NCBI GenBank assembly: GCA_023401925.1
Contig: JAEXDA010000002.1
Span: forward strand, 1 to 64,000
Origin: Bacillota bacterium
GTDB lineage: Bacteria; Bacillota; UBA4882; UBA8346
DNA: 64,000 nt
Direction of reading: 5' to 3'
This document shows positions 1-7,297 of the stretch, piece by piece. The notes under the pieces are model-generated. The model saw nothing but the letters and a program-made list of their open reading frames with translations. It made no database searches and had not been told where the DNA came from. The first letter of the stretch is position 1, and each line of letters begins with the position of its first letter. The position numbers were made by a program, and so were the translations under genes.

Positions 1-158
1 AAATAAAACGAGCCGAAGGATACGCCCTAGACCGGCGAAGTTTTATTTTCATAGTAGCACGCATGACAGCCCATCAAACGGGCTGTCATAAGAATCAATG
101 AAAATAAAACGAGCCGAAGGATACACCCTAAACCGGCGAAGTTTTATTTTCATAGTAG
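1..158. repeat. Two copies of a 52-bp palindromic-ended repeat
   Basis: Copy 1 (1-57, cut by the window edge) and copy 2 (100-158) share almost the whole sequence. Each has perfect 11-bp inverted ends, GAAAATAAAAC and GTTTTATTTTC, around a core containing GAGCCGAAGGATAC, and each is followed by ATAGTAG. They flank a separate hairpin at 64-88. This looks like a short dispersed palindromic repeat of REP or MITE type. A 46-codon open frame from the ATG at 98 to 238 runs through copy 2, but I do not regard it as a gene. The rest of the stretch up to the SD at 261 holds nothing I recognise. Confidence 0.75.
64..88. terminator. Hairpin, same sequence as the one at 16561
   Basis: Perfect 9-bp inverted repeat TGACAGCCC / GGGCTGTCA with a 7-nt loop (ATCAAAC). 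There is no U-run, so it may be a repeat hairpin rather than an intrinsic terminator. An almost identical hairpin lies at 16561-16585 after the sucrose phosphorylase gene, which favours a termination role there. Confidence 0.45.
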
Positions 159-273
159 ACGTCGTCGCGGTAGAAGGATATAAAATTTACCAGCTAGGTG
201 CAATGGCTCTGGGGATGTCCGCGATTCGCAGGTTTTAAATAAGTAAAGACTTTAAATCAAAGAGGTGTTGAAA

Positions 274-1623
274 ATGATCCGGAAATTATGGTTTCCTCTA
301 GCGCTACTGGCGCTGTTTTGCGTGCCGTTCACCGTTTGGGCCGATGATGCCGGCAGGGGTCTGACCAAGGTTTTAACCTTGGCTGACTGCCTGAAAATCG
401 GTTATGAAAATAGTCAAGAAATAAAAAAGGCCAAAAAAAATGTGGAAGTTGCCCGGGAAGGGGTTAAACAAGCGGCGGGAAACTTTTTCCCCACCCTCAA
501 ATATTCGTTGGGGTACGACAAGAACAGTTCGGATACGGTAACCTATGTGCCGGCCAGCAAAGACTCGGGCGGTTGGACATGGAAGGAAATCGACTCCGGC
601 GACGAGGCTTTCAGCGCCGCCTTGAAACTCAGCTGGACTTTGTACGATGGCGGTAAGCTGACAGGTAACTTGAAAGTGGCCTGGCTGGATTTGGACAGCG
701 CCAAGGAAGACTTGCGTTCGGCCAAACAAGAGTTAATTTATAACATCAAAAGTGATTTCTATGTGTTATGGATGGCGGAACAACAATTAAAAGTGGCGCA
801 GGCGTCTTCTGATAATTTAAAGCAGCATTACGAACAAGTCAAAAAGCAATATGACGTTGGGAAAAAAGCAAAATACGATTTATTAAAAGCAGAAGTGGCC
901 TGGAAGGAAAAGGAACCCACTTTACTGTCGGCTAAAAACAGTGTAAGGACCGCTCAGTTAAATTTAGCTACCGTGCTCGGACTAGGAAAGCAGGCGGCAG
1001 TAAAAATAAGTTACGATGATTCGCTATTGCAAATTCCCGCTCAGCCGGAGCTGGATTTCCAGTCCTTATTGGATGAGGCTTATAAACAGCGGCCGGAAAT
1101 CCACCAATCCGAACAAAATATTAAAAGTGCCAATTGGAACCGGGTGATCGCCAGAGCCGGTTATCTGCCGTCGCTTACTCTCGAAGGAAACTCCAGTAAT
1201 GACGGAGATACTTCCAATTATAAGGAATGGGATGATAAGACGTGGACCTTGTCGGTGGGGTTGAGCGGCTTGCTTTTTGACGGCCCCGCGACCTTGTCCA
1301 AGATCAAAGAAGCTAAGCTTAACGAGGAAATTGCCGCTATTAAGGATACACAGGAGCGGGATACGGTAAGAAAGGACATTCAAAGCGCCATCCAAAATAT
1401 ACAACAATATTATGCCTCGGTCGGGGTAAATCAGGATAATGTGGCTTTGGATCAAGAGTCTTTACGGATGACGCAAATCAAATTTGAAGCTGGTATGGCG
1501 ACCACATTGGATGTGAAAGACTCTCAGCTTTCTTTGGATGAAGCGATGGAGGATTATTATCAGGAAATTGCCAATTATTTAACGGCGTTGGCTAAGTTGG
1601 ATTATGTATTGGGTAGAGACTGA
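274..1623 (+). CDS. TolC-family outer membrane factor
   Basis: A 449-residue protein of the outer membrane efflux protein (OEP) family: trimeric channels that carry substrates of tripartite pumps or type I secretion across the outer membrane. A signal peptide (basic MIRK, hydrophobic core, VWA|DD) ends near residue 23. Two long alpha-helical OEP repeats follow, roughly residues 35-230 and 255-445, with the heptad-rich segments and TLDVKDSQLSLDEA-type motif typical of the family. The ATG at 274 is preferred because AGAGGTG ends at 267, six bases upstream; GTG at 265 and TTG at 268 are alternatives. No adaptor or pump gene lies beside it within the window. Its presence implies an outer membrane. 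The substrate cannot be told from sequence. Confidence 0.9.
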   Translation: MIRKLWFPLALLALFCVPFTVWADDAGRGLTKVLTLADCLKIGYENSQEIKKAKKNVEVAREGVKQAAGNFFPTLKYSLGYDKNSSDTVTYVPASKDSGGWTWKEIDSGDEAFSAALKLSWTLYDGGKLTGNLKVAWLDLDSAKEDLRSAKQELIYNIKSDFYVLWMAEQQLKVAQASSDNLKQHYEQVKKQYDVGKKAKYDLLKAEVAWKEKEPTLLSAKNSVRTAQLNLATVLGLGKQAAVKISYDDSLLQIPAQPELDFQSLLDEAYKQRPEIHQSEQNIKSANWNRVIARAGYLPSLTLEGNSSNDGDTSNYKEWDDKTWTLSVGLSGLLFDGPATLSKIKEAKLNEEIAAIKDTQERDTVRKDIQSAIQNIQQYYASVGVNQDNVALDQESLRMTQIKFEAGMATTLDVKDSQLSLDEAMEDYYQEIANYLTALAKLDYVLGRD

Positions 1624-1665
1624 TCTTTGCCGATTCGAATAAAAAGGATTGAAATAGGAGTCCTT

Positions 1666-1881
1666 ATGGCAGGTTCGGTTGCCGATTTTGGATCATTCGT
1701 TATTACCGGAATTTGGTTATATCGGGAATTAAAGAGGCTTGATTCCAAAACCGATCTAAATAGGGTGTTAAGCGAGACTACAAAAGTTATCGATAGATTC
1801 ATGAGGCAGTCTAAAAAGTACTTTAAATCACGAATGAAAAAACTATACCACCGGGAGTTTACCGGTGGTATAGTTTCTTAG
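1666..1881 (+). CDS. Small hypothetical protein, basic C-terminus
   Basis: A 71-codon frame starting at an ATG placed five bases after AGGAG (1656-1660), about 40 bp after the TolC-family stop. The product has one short hydrophobic stretch (residues about 5-18, GSFVITGIWLY) and then a very basic helical tail. A perfect 15-bp inverted repeat (1840-1876) overlaps its last codons, so the gene would end inside its own terminator. I do not recognise the family. It could be a small membrane peptide cotranscribed with the TolC gene, or a chance frame; the SD favours a real gene only weakly. Confidence 0.4.
   Translation: MAGSVADFGSFVITGIWLYRELKRLDSKTDLNRVLSETTKVIDRFMRQSKKYFKSRMKKLYHREFTGGIVS
1840..1876. 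terminator. Intrinsic terminator, possibly bidirectional
   Basis: Perfect 15-bp stem: AAACTATACCACCGG at 1840-1854 and CCGGTGGTATAGTTT at 1862-1876, with a 7-nt loop. It is A-rich before and T-rich after. It closes the TolC-family transcription unit. Confidence 0.75.
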
Positions 1882-2132
1882 ACAATTCCCATCTGTACGA
1901 TCTGAAACAATGTTGTTTCTCTATGCTTTTATGAATATAATGGATTATAATTTCGCGGACACGAGAAAGGGGGTAATGCTTAATGCAAAGTCTTAATGTC
2001 AAAGAAGCTAAAGCCCTAGATGATTATAAATTTTGTTGACTAATGCCTTTACTCAGGATAAAAAAATCCGTTAATTATTGCTTTATTGGGCAATTTATCC
2101 TGAAATGTAATTGTGTCAACCCTCCATCTTGC

Positions 2133-2365
2133 TGGGGCTGTCCCAAAAGCAAACAACGAAATGAATGTCGCGCCATCTCCACCAGGCCCTGAAGGACCTG
2201 GCTAGGCCCTTGAAAATCGTTCTCAAGCCCCATAAATGGGGCTGGGTTAATGCTTTCATGACTTTTTGAGCTCCTTTTAAAGGGCTTTAGAAAGATTTTA
2301 TATCTAACCAAGGGTTTTAACCCTTGGTGGACAAAATGGTAAAAAGCTTCTTTTGGGACAGCCCC
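2133..2365. mobile_element. MITE-like element with three internal hairpins
   Basis: Ends TGGGGCTGTCCCAAAAGC (2133-2150) and its near complement at 2346-2365. Inside are three strong hairpins: CCAGG..CCTGG around 2191, AGCCCCAT/ATGGGGCT around 2225, and CCAAGGGTT/AACCCTTGG around 2309-2330. There is no coding potential. The GGGGCTGTCCCAAAA end is of the kind carried by common clostridial insertion sequences, so a foreign transposase is the likely mover (inference). Confidence 0.65.
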
Positions 2366-2368
2366 GCG

Positions 2369-2490
2369 CTGGGGCTGTCCCAAAAGTAAATTTAACGATA
2401 AAGGAATACAATATATTGAAGTCAAACCATTCGATGAAGCTATATATTGTATTTCTTATTGATTTTGAATTGCTTTTTAGACAGCCCCAG
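2369..2490. mobile_element. MITE family M, copy 1
   Basis: A 122-bp element with ends CTGGGGCTGTC / GACAGCCCCAG and an internal palindrome (AATACAATATATT .. ATATATTGTATTTC). Related copies lie at 37589-37704, 43645-43747 and 61738-61853. It sits 3 bp from the neighbouring 233-bp element, inside the larger 2035-2552 insertion. Confidence 0.7.
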
Positions 2491-2714
2491 ATAGTATGAG
2501 GGTGGGTTCAAATGGGCTCACAATCAAACCCTGAGTTAACGGAATAGTCAACTAAATTATTAATAAAATTTACCAATGATGAGGAGAAGGTCTTGATTTG
2601 AAGCTATCAAGTTTTAAACCATTGAATGACTTAAAAGAATTCAAAAATTTTTTTTTATCGAAGATGGAACCATTGAATGGAAATGTGGAGCGGTTTAAGC
2701 CAGTCGGTATTACC

Positions 2715-2909
2715 CTACCGGCCCTTCGAAACCCCGGAAATCATTTTCATCTTTAGATGCCTTACAATGAGTTTATCCAGTTCCATACTGCAGGCCAACA
2801 CGACAGCGTCGGTACAGCCGCGGGCGTCATAAGCTTCCTGGAGCTTGCGGCGACCGGCGGCTATTTTTTTCTCCAATAATTCAATGGTTTTGGGATCGAT
2901 TTTTCGCAT
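2715..2909 (-). CDS. Spo0E-like sporulation regulatory phosphatase
   Basis: A 64-residue protein of the Spo0E-like family, small two-helix phosphatases that remove the phosphate from Spo0A and delay sporulation. The second helix carries the signature CSMELDKLIVRH, matching the family S-x-E-L-D-x-L-I motif; the first helix (residues 8-27) is charged. The ATG at 2909 follows AAAGGA with seven-base spacing. The length is normal for the family. Its last codons recur at 4246-4270 in a decayed copy, and another intact paralogue lies at 31239. The target response regulator is inferred from the family. Confidence 0.8.
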   Translation of the reverse strand: MRKIDPKTIELLEKKIAAGRRKLQEAYDARGCTDAVVLACSMELDKLIVRHLKMKMISGVSKGR

Positions 2910-3127
2910 GGCAATCCTTTAAACGAAAAGTGATAAAAGTGTTATTGGTAAATTTTATATGATATAATGGAAATAATTGAGATTTTAAGCAATACCCGAT
3001 CAAGGCTCAAACAGGTAATTTTGGGCCAATGGTCTTTGTGTATTTTTATCTGAATTTTTATGAATTGTGTTTAATTACAGTTTAATCATAATCCCATAGA
3101 GAAAAAATGTCAAGGAGAAATTTCACC

Positions 3128-3625
3128 ATGGAATTAAATACAACAGGAAAACGAATTCGTTTCCTTCGTGAACATTTTAGGCTCGAACGGCTTCAATTCA
3201 TTGAGATCATTAATTCAAGTCCGTCTACCATATCCAGACTTGAAGGAGATCAAGGAAGCGGGCCTTCGGAAAATTTTCTCAATGCCCTGAAGATAAATTT
3301 TCTAGCCAATCCCCATTGGATCATGACCGGTGAAGGGGATATGTTTATTCCGCCCGAGGAGTACATCGACAAAGGAATTGAAATTCTGGGCAATGAAAGG
3401 TTTAGTGCTGGCATTATCAATATTTTAAAAGATCCGCGCTACGAAAAGCTGCAGTCGTTTATCAATATGGACGATATCAGCGAAGAAAAAATAGATGAAC
3501 AGTTACTGCTGTTTTTACAGCAGATGGCCCAAATTTGGAATCAGGGGGATGAACGGCTGAGGCAAGCGTTGTTGCAATTTGGACGGGTGTTTTTAAATAC
3601 GGAGGGAAAGAAAGATCAGGAATGA
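3128..3625 (+). CDS. XRE-family HTH transcriptional regulator
   Basis: A 165-residue protein. Residues about 3-62 form an XRE/Cro-type helix-turn-helix (GKRIRFLREHFRLERLQF, then SSPSTISRLEGD), followed by an acidic helical C-terminal region of unknown fold. The central NPHWIMTGEGDMF is typical of phage-repressor-like regulators, where W.LTGEG closes the HTH domain. The ATG at 3128 is chosen because AAGGAG (3112-3117) lies ten bases upstream; the ATG at 3107 overlaps that SD. There is no partner peptidase domain and no adjacent toxin, so it is probably a stand-alone regulator. Its target is unknown. Confidence 0.8.
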   Translation: MELNTTGKRIRFLREHFRLERLQFIEIINSSPSTISRLEGDQGSGPSENFLNALKINFLANPHWIMTGEGDMFIPPEEYIDKGIEILGNERFSAGIINILKDPRYEKLQSFINMDDISEEKIDEQLLLFLQQMAQIWNQGDERLRQALLQFGRVFLNTEGKKDQE

Positions 3626-3744
3626 TTCGCCCAGCGGCAGTTTGCCGATGGCTGGCGGTTTGATATAATCCATATAAGTTTCTTTCCCATGAAGTTTACC
3701 TTTTTTCTACGGGTATCTAAAAAGATATTTGAGCCCTTCTTCAT
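3616..3744 (-). CDS. Possible 42-residue basic peptide
   Basis: ATG at 3744 follows a very good SD (GGAGGAATTTGTTA) and opens a short basic frame rich in K, R and N. It converges on the XRE gene and overlaps its stop by about ten bases. No family is recognised. The SD is the only support. Confidence 0.25.
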   Translation of the reverse strand: MKKGSNIFLDTRRKKVNFMGKKLIWIISNRQPSANCRWANHS

Positions 3745-3905
3745 TTAACAAATTCCTCCTTCCACATAACGAAACGAATTATAAAAAAGGGCCATCCTTA
3801 GCGGAAGGAAGTGGCGCAAAAGATGAATACTACCGCTAGGTTCTCCTTAATAAATACCCATGATATAAACAACATAATTTAGCAGGAATACAAGGAGGTT
3901 ATTGC

Positions 3906-4205
3906 ATGAGCGAATTTTTGAAATTAGAAGATTTTATTGATCTTCCGGAGGTAGGTTATGAAGAAGCCATCGTCCGATTTTTACAGGATAACGGAATAAC
4001 GATTGATGATTTTGAGTATGTAGGGAAATGTGATTCCGGGTGTCCGGAATGTGAAGCGGAAAGCTTTAGTGTTTGGCGCAGGGATGTAGGATTCACCGAA
4101 GCTGGACGCACTTTTACTTTCGACTTGGATGCGGCTGACGACATATTGGACTTCGCTATATACCGGTGTACCCAATGCGGTAAGTGGACTACTTATATTG
4201 AGTAA
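3906..4205 (+). CDS. Small acidic protein with a four-cysteine site
   Basis: A 99-residue acidic protein behind a strong SD (AAGGAGG, 6 bases upstream). It contains two cysteine pairs, CDSGCPEC near residues 42-49 and CTQC near 89-92, spaced as in a zinc-ribbon-like fold, and many aspartates between them (LDAADDILDF). I do not recognise the family. It stands alone between the XRE gene and a decayed Spo0E-like fragment. Metal binding is an inference from the cysteines. No signal peptide or membrane segment is present, so it is probably cytosolic. Confidence 0.7.
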   Translation: MSEFLKLEDFIDLPEVGYEEAIVRFLQDNGITIDDFEYVGKCDSGCPECEAESFSVWRRDVGFTEAGRTFTFDLDAADDILDFAIYRCTQCGKWTTYIE

Positions 4206-4245
4206 AGCATATCTTACAATAAGCTTATTACCTTACTGACTCTTG

Positions 4246-4360
4246 GAAACCCCGGAAATCATTTTCATCTCCCCTTATTAAACCGGTTACTTCATGGGAC
4301 ATCCGTTGCTCGAAAACTTCATCGGCGTCTATAGCCAAAATCTTACTTTTACCCATCATC
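4246..4360 (-). pseudogene. Relic of a Spo0E-like gene
   Basis: A 25-bp stretch at 4246-4270 is identical to 2728-2752, the 3' end of the intact Spo0E-like gene (codons for KMKMISGVS). Upstream on the minus strand, in another frame, the translation AIDADEVFEQRMSHEVTGLI resembles the Spo0E second helix. The 5' part is missing and is replaced by the 62-bp tandem repeat. A frameshift lies between the two pieces. Confidence 0.45.
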
Positions 4361-4610
4361 CAATTGTCGGAATCATTTTAGCAATTGTTTTTCCGATCAT
4401 CCAATTACTTTTACTCTTCATCCAATTGTCGGAATCATTTCAGCAATTGTTTTTCCGATCATCCAATTACTTTTACTCTTCATCCAATTGTCAAAATCAT
4501 TTCAGCAATTGTTTTTTCCGATCATCCAATTACTTTTACCCATCATCCAATCGTCGGAATCATTTCAGCAATTATTTTTTCATCATCCAATCATTTTTTA
4601 CCATCAATCG
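4345..4610. repeat. Tandem repeat, 62-bp unit, about four copies
   Basis: CAATTGTCGG or its variants recur at 4361, 4423, 4485 and 4548, each followed by AATCATTTCAGCAATTG and TTTTCCGATCATCCAATTAC. The unit is 62-63 bp, not a multiple of three, so the three overlapping open frames on the plus strand are a by-product of low complexity. It lies between a relic and the 3' end of the mutarotase gene. Confidence 0.85.
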
Positions 4611-4628
4611 GTGATCAAACTCAAAGCA

Positions 4629-5042
4629 CTAAAACACGAAACCTTTTCTGATGATAATATCGGCCATTACCCGGGGATCGGAAGTCTGAATGGTCGCATA
4701 GGCGTTCCTTGCCCGTTGATAAAAATCTTTGCGGGATATTTTATTGAGGGTATAAGGTAATCCGGCAAATACACTTTGATAATCACTCCATATCTGCGGC
4801 TCTTCATAAATACCTTGATCGAGCGACATAATGGTTATCGGGAGCTTCTCATCGGAATCCAGTGGAAAATATTTTAATATTTCGGCCAATAATATATGGT
4901 TTTTCTCCGCATAAGAATAAACGATTCTTTTGCTCATCGCGAATGCAGAATAATTCGCGTCGGCGATAACTAATTCGTCGAGATGCCCCATTCGATAGAT
5001 TACTTCATAAATTTCCGGAGTAATCAAATTGGATATCTGCAT
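4629..5042 (-). CDS. RbsD/FucU-family sugar mutarotase
   Basis: A 137-residue protein of the RbsD/FucU family, which interconverts pyranose and furanose or alpha and beta anomers of ribose or fucose. The N-terminal motif MGHLDELVIADANYSA carries the conserved catalytic His and Asp, and PYTLNKISRKDFYQRAR matches the FucU-type C-terminal region. The full family length is present. It lies 246 bp downstream of deoC on the same strand and may share its sugar-catabolic role, although the gap leaves cotranscription open. Start: ATG at 5042 (GTG at 5048 also possible, near GGGGGCTGATCAC). The sequence is closer to FucU than RbsD in my reading, but the substrate is uncertain. Confidence 0.85.
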   Translation of the reverse strand: MQISNLITPEIYEVIYRMGHLDELVIADANYSAFAMSKRIVYSYAEKNHILLAEILKYFPLDSDEKLPITIMSLDQGIYEEPQIWSDYQSVFAGLPYTLNKISRKDFYQRARNAYATIQTSDPRVMADIIIRKGFVF

Positions 5043-5288
5043 TAACACCGTGATCAGCCCCCAGGATGAATTGTTTTAGGGATTCCCCCGCAGAGACAAT
5101 CAAAATTCTCAAAATACAGCCGGAATCCATCAATTTATTATATCAGGATTTATAGATATTTGCAATTTTGGATGATATTGGATGGAAAGCGCCGCGGTGT
5201 GCCTTTTCCAACCAATAGCAGGATAAAGTGGGTAATTACTAAAAGCGGTTTGATATGCTATCGTTAGGGAAGAGAGATTGTTTTGTTT

Positions 5289-6005
5289 CTAATGTTTGGG
5301 TGACAATCCCAGGACAACGGGGGTCGACTTATAACCAATTCCCATCCGGTCAATCCCCATATCGATTAATTGCAAGAAATGTTCCCTGGTCCTTATCCCG
5401 CCGGAACCTTTCACTTTACAACGGCCTTTGGCAGTATCCAGCATAACCTGAATAATTTCAGGAGTAGCCCCTTTACCTTCACAGCCGGTAAAGAAACCCG
5501 TCGATGTCTTGATAAAATCGGCTCCGGCTGAGATGGCAACTTCGGTGGCCTTCTTAACTTCCTCGAGCGTTAATGCGTCGGTCTCAAAAATCACTTTCAC
5601 AAGAATGCCGTAGGGATGACAGACCTCGGCGACCCCTTGGATATCGGCTTCAACTTCGTTCCATAATCCGCTGCGGATCCAGCCGTAATTGGCGACCACG
5701 TCTAATTCATCAATGCCTTGTTTGCAACATTCCTTTGATTGGACAACTTTGGAGAGGGTGGTTGAAGCTCCGAAGGGGAAATCGCATACAACACAGATTC
5801 CGGTTGGCGTTCCTACGGTTAACTTTTTCGCTAGGCCGATTGAAGCGGGGTTGATACAAACTGTTTTACAGTGATAGTCGACGCCTTCCTTGATGTATCT
5901 ATCGATTTCAGCCTGGGTAAATTCGGGTTTCAACACCGATTGATCAATGTAGGCCCCTAATTCGTCAAGGGACATTGCGGCGGCTTTTTTGGTGGGTTTC
6001 ATCAT
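5289..6005 (-). CDS. deoC: Deoxyribose-phosphate aldolase
   Basis: A 238-residue class I aldolase that cleaves 2-deoxyribose 5-phosphate to glyceraldehyde 3-phosphate and acetaldehyde. The Schiff-base lysine is in ADFIKTSTGF, the second active-site lysine in VKGSGGIRT, and the catalytic aspartate in IDELDVVANYG. The length is normal. Transcription probably starts at TTGCTT-17-TATAAT (6096-6124) with an operator inside the spacer. It is divergent from an RpiR-family regulator that probably controls it. A decayed copy of its 3' third is found at 16671-16852. No nucleoside phosphorylase is nearby, so it may serve deoxyribose or related sugars in general. Confidence 0.93.
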   Translation of the reverse strand: MMKPTKKAAAMSLDELGAYIDQSVLKPEFTQAEIDRYIKEGVDYHCKTVCINPASIGLAKKLTVGTPTGICVVCDFPFGASTTLSKVVQSKECCKQGIDELDVVANYGWIRSGLWNEVEADIQGVAEVCHPYGILVKVIFETDALTLEEVKKATEVAISAGADFIKTSTGFFTGCEGKGATPEIIQVMLDTAKGRCKVKGSGGIRTREHFLQLIDMGIDRMGIGYKSTPVVLGLSPKH

Positions 6006-6095
6006 TCTTGATTAACACTTATTTCCTATTGAATGTTCAAATCCCAAAGAAAAACTACCGGAACCCGAACATCGATAAGTGCTCTCCTTTTTCAT

Positions 6096-6124
6096 ATTAT
6101 AATGTAGTTTTACTACAAAAGCAA
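6096..6124 (-). promoter_or_regulatory. deoC promoter with HexR-like operator in the spacer
   Basis: On the minus strand TTGCTT (6119-6124) and TATAAT (6096-6101) are 17 bp apart. The perfect palindrome TGTAGTTTTACTACA (6103-6117) fills the spacer. It matches the known HexR-type consensus TGTARTWWWAYTACA; HexR belongs to the RpiR family, like the regulator encoded next door. Confidence 0.7.
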
Positions 6125-6178
6125 ATGTATTTCTGTAGCGATCTGCTCGCGCTCTCCGGTTAAATAAGGAGATAAAGC

Positions 6179-6206
6179 TTGTAGTTTTACTATTTTATTG
6201 TAAAAT
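6179..6206 (+). promoter_or_regulatory. Candidate promoter and half-conserved operator of the RpiR gene
   Basis: TGTAGTTTTACTATT (6180-6194) repeats the deoC operator with a damaged right arm. It overlaps a possible TTGTAG (6179-6184) and TAAAAT (6201-6206) pair with 16-bp spacing, suggesting autoregulation. Confidence 0.45.
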
Positions 6207-6243
6207 ATAGTTTAAGGAAGCAAAATAAAGGGAGTAATGGAAC

Positions 6244-7119
6244 TTGAATACCAATGAGTCCTATGAATATAAAATAAAAAATATGTATAACTCGCTTCGG
6301 GCCTCAGAAAAGAAAGCCGCCGATTACATTTTACGCAATGGACATGCCGTTTCCACAATGACATTGGCGCAACTCTCCAAGGAAGTAGGAGTCAGTGAAC
6401 CCACCATTGTACGCTTTGTGAAAAATATCGGCTGGGATAGTTACAGTGAATTTAAAATGGAATTAGTCAAAGAATGGGGCAGAGAATCCGGAACTCACCC
6501 CTCCGGCCGGGAGTTGCTGGTGGAACTGCATATCGATAAAAATGAAAAAATTGAAGATATACCTGCCAAAATGATTGGAATGACACTGAAAGCTTTAGAA
6601 GACACTTTGAAAATCATGGATTTGGATCACTATAAAATGGCCGTTCAAATGATTCAGGAGGCTGACATTATCGATGTCTATGGTGTCGGAAATTCCGGAA
6701 GTATCGCCAGTGATATGACGAATAAACTTTTGCGTATCGGACTCCATTGCAGGGCGTATTCAGACAACCATCTCCAACAAATTTGCGCCAGCCATTTAAC
6801 ACCAAAAGATCTGGCCATCGCCATCTCCCATTCCGGCAGCACCATGGATACTGTCAATGTTTTAAGGATAGCCAAGGAAGCCGGAGCGAAAACCATCGCC
6901 CTAACCAATTTTAAAGCGGCGGCCATTTCCGGGTTTGCAGATATCACATTATACACCGGTGATGTCGAGACTGCATTCTATAGTGAAACGATGGTTTCGC
7001 GGATCTCCCAGTTAGCCATTGTGGACATGCTTTATATGGGTATCTTATTGAGTGATTATGATGGATATACCAAACGCCTTGATAAAATTAACCTTTTGGT
7101 GAAAGGGAAAAATTATTGA
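6244..7119 (+). CDS. RpiR/MurR-family regulator (HTH + SIS)
   Basis: A 291-residue repressor or activator: an N-terminal HTH_6 domain (residues about 5-80, MTLAQLSKEVGVSEPTIVRFVKNIG) and a SIS sugar-phosphate-binding domain (about 125-260, with GVGNSGS near 147 and ISHSGST near 194). The TTG at 6244 is used, with GGAG nine bases upstream; an ATG at 6237 is out of frame. It is divergent from deoC, and the shared intergenic region carries two copies of a TGTAGTTTTACTA site. The effector is likely a phosphorylated sugar such as a deoxyribose or pentose phosphate (inference from context). Confidence 0.92.
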   Translation: MNTNESYEYKIKNMYNSLRASEKKAADYILRNGHAVSTMTLAQLSKEVGVSEPTIVRFVKNIGWDSYSEFKMELVKEWGRESGTHPSGRELLVELHIDKNEKIEDIPAKMIGMTLKALEDTLKIMDLDHYKMAVQMIQEADIIDVYGVGNSGSIASDMTNKLLRIGLHCRAYSDNHLQQICASHLTPKDLAIAISHSGSTMDTVNVLRIAKEAGAKTIALTNFKAAAISGFADITLYTGDVETAFYSETMVSRISQLAIVDMLYMGILLSDYDGYTKRLDKINLLVKGKNY

Positions 7120-7211
7120 AAGAAATAGGTTGGGCCAGGATCGCTGCGGGGCCTCTCCAGGGCATAGGGGATTGAAGCGCCAAAGGGAAGAAGGAGCGGG
7201 TTACCCATAAA

Positions 7212-7244
7212 AAGCGTCGGGCGGAAAAATTTTGCCCGGCGCTT
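7212..7244. terminator. Intrinsic terminator between convergent genes
   Basis: AAGCGTCGGGC (7212-7222) and GCCCGGCGCTT (7234-7244) form an 11-bp stem with one G-U pair, preceded by AAAA. It can end both the RpiR gene and the minus-strand oxidoreductase run. Confidence 0.6.
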
Positions 7245-7297
7245 GCTTGATAAGTTGATGATGAAGGCTCCGATAGGGGATTTGACAGCAATCCCCA

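Larger units (their letters stand above)
2035..2552. mobile_element. 518-bp non-autonomous element with inverted ends
   Basis: Left end GTTGACTAATGCCTTTACTC and right end (read inverted) GTTGACTATTCCGTTAACTC match at 16 of 20 bases, and both continue AGG. The flanks TAAATTTT (2027-2034) and TAAATTATT (2553-2561) look like an 8-9 bp target duplication with one mismatch. Removing the element and one flank restores the DUF2442 reading frame. It contains no transposase frame; its interior is largely two other inverted-end elements. Confidence 0.65.
1983..2698 (+). pseudogene. DUF2442-type gene split by an insertion
   Basis: An ATG at 1983 behind a GGGGG-type SD starts MQSLNVKEAKALDDYK, the usual opening of small DUF2442 proteins. 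The frame is cut after codon 16 by an element at 2035-2552. On the far side, from about 2553, the sequence resumes: joining it to GATTATAAA gives DDYKLLIKFTNDEEKVL in frame, then DLKLSSFKPLNDLKEFKNF and finally FFIEDGTIEWKCGAV with stop at 2696-2698. Two further one-base frameshifts are needed, one after KVL (near 2598) and one in a nine-T run at 2648-2656. The family is known from Bacteria as about 80-residue proteins, often beside DUF4160 toxin-like partners; none is seen here. The gene is clearly dead. Confidence 0.75.

Noticed and set aside
4294..4760. Three overlapping open frames on the plus strand over the tandem repeat
   Set aside because: All three frames are open because the 62-bp unit lacks stops; unit length is not a multiple of three and there is no SD.
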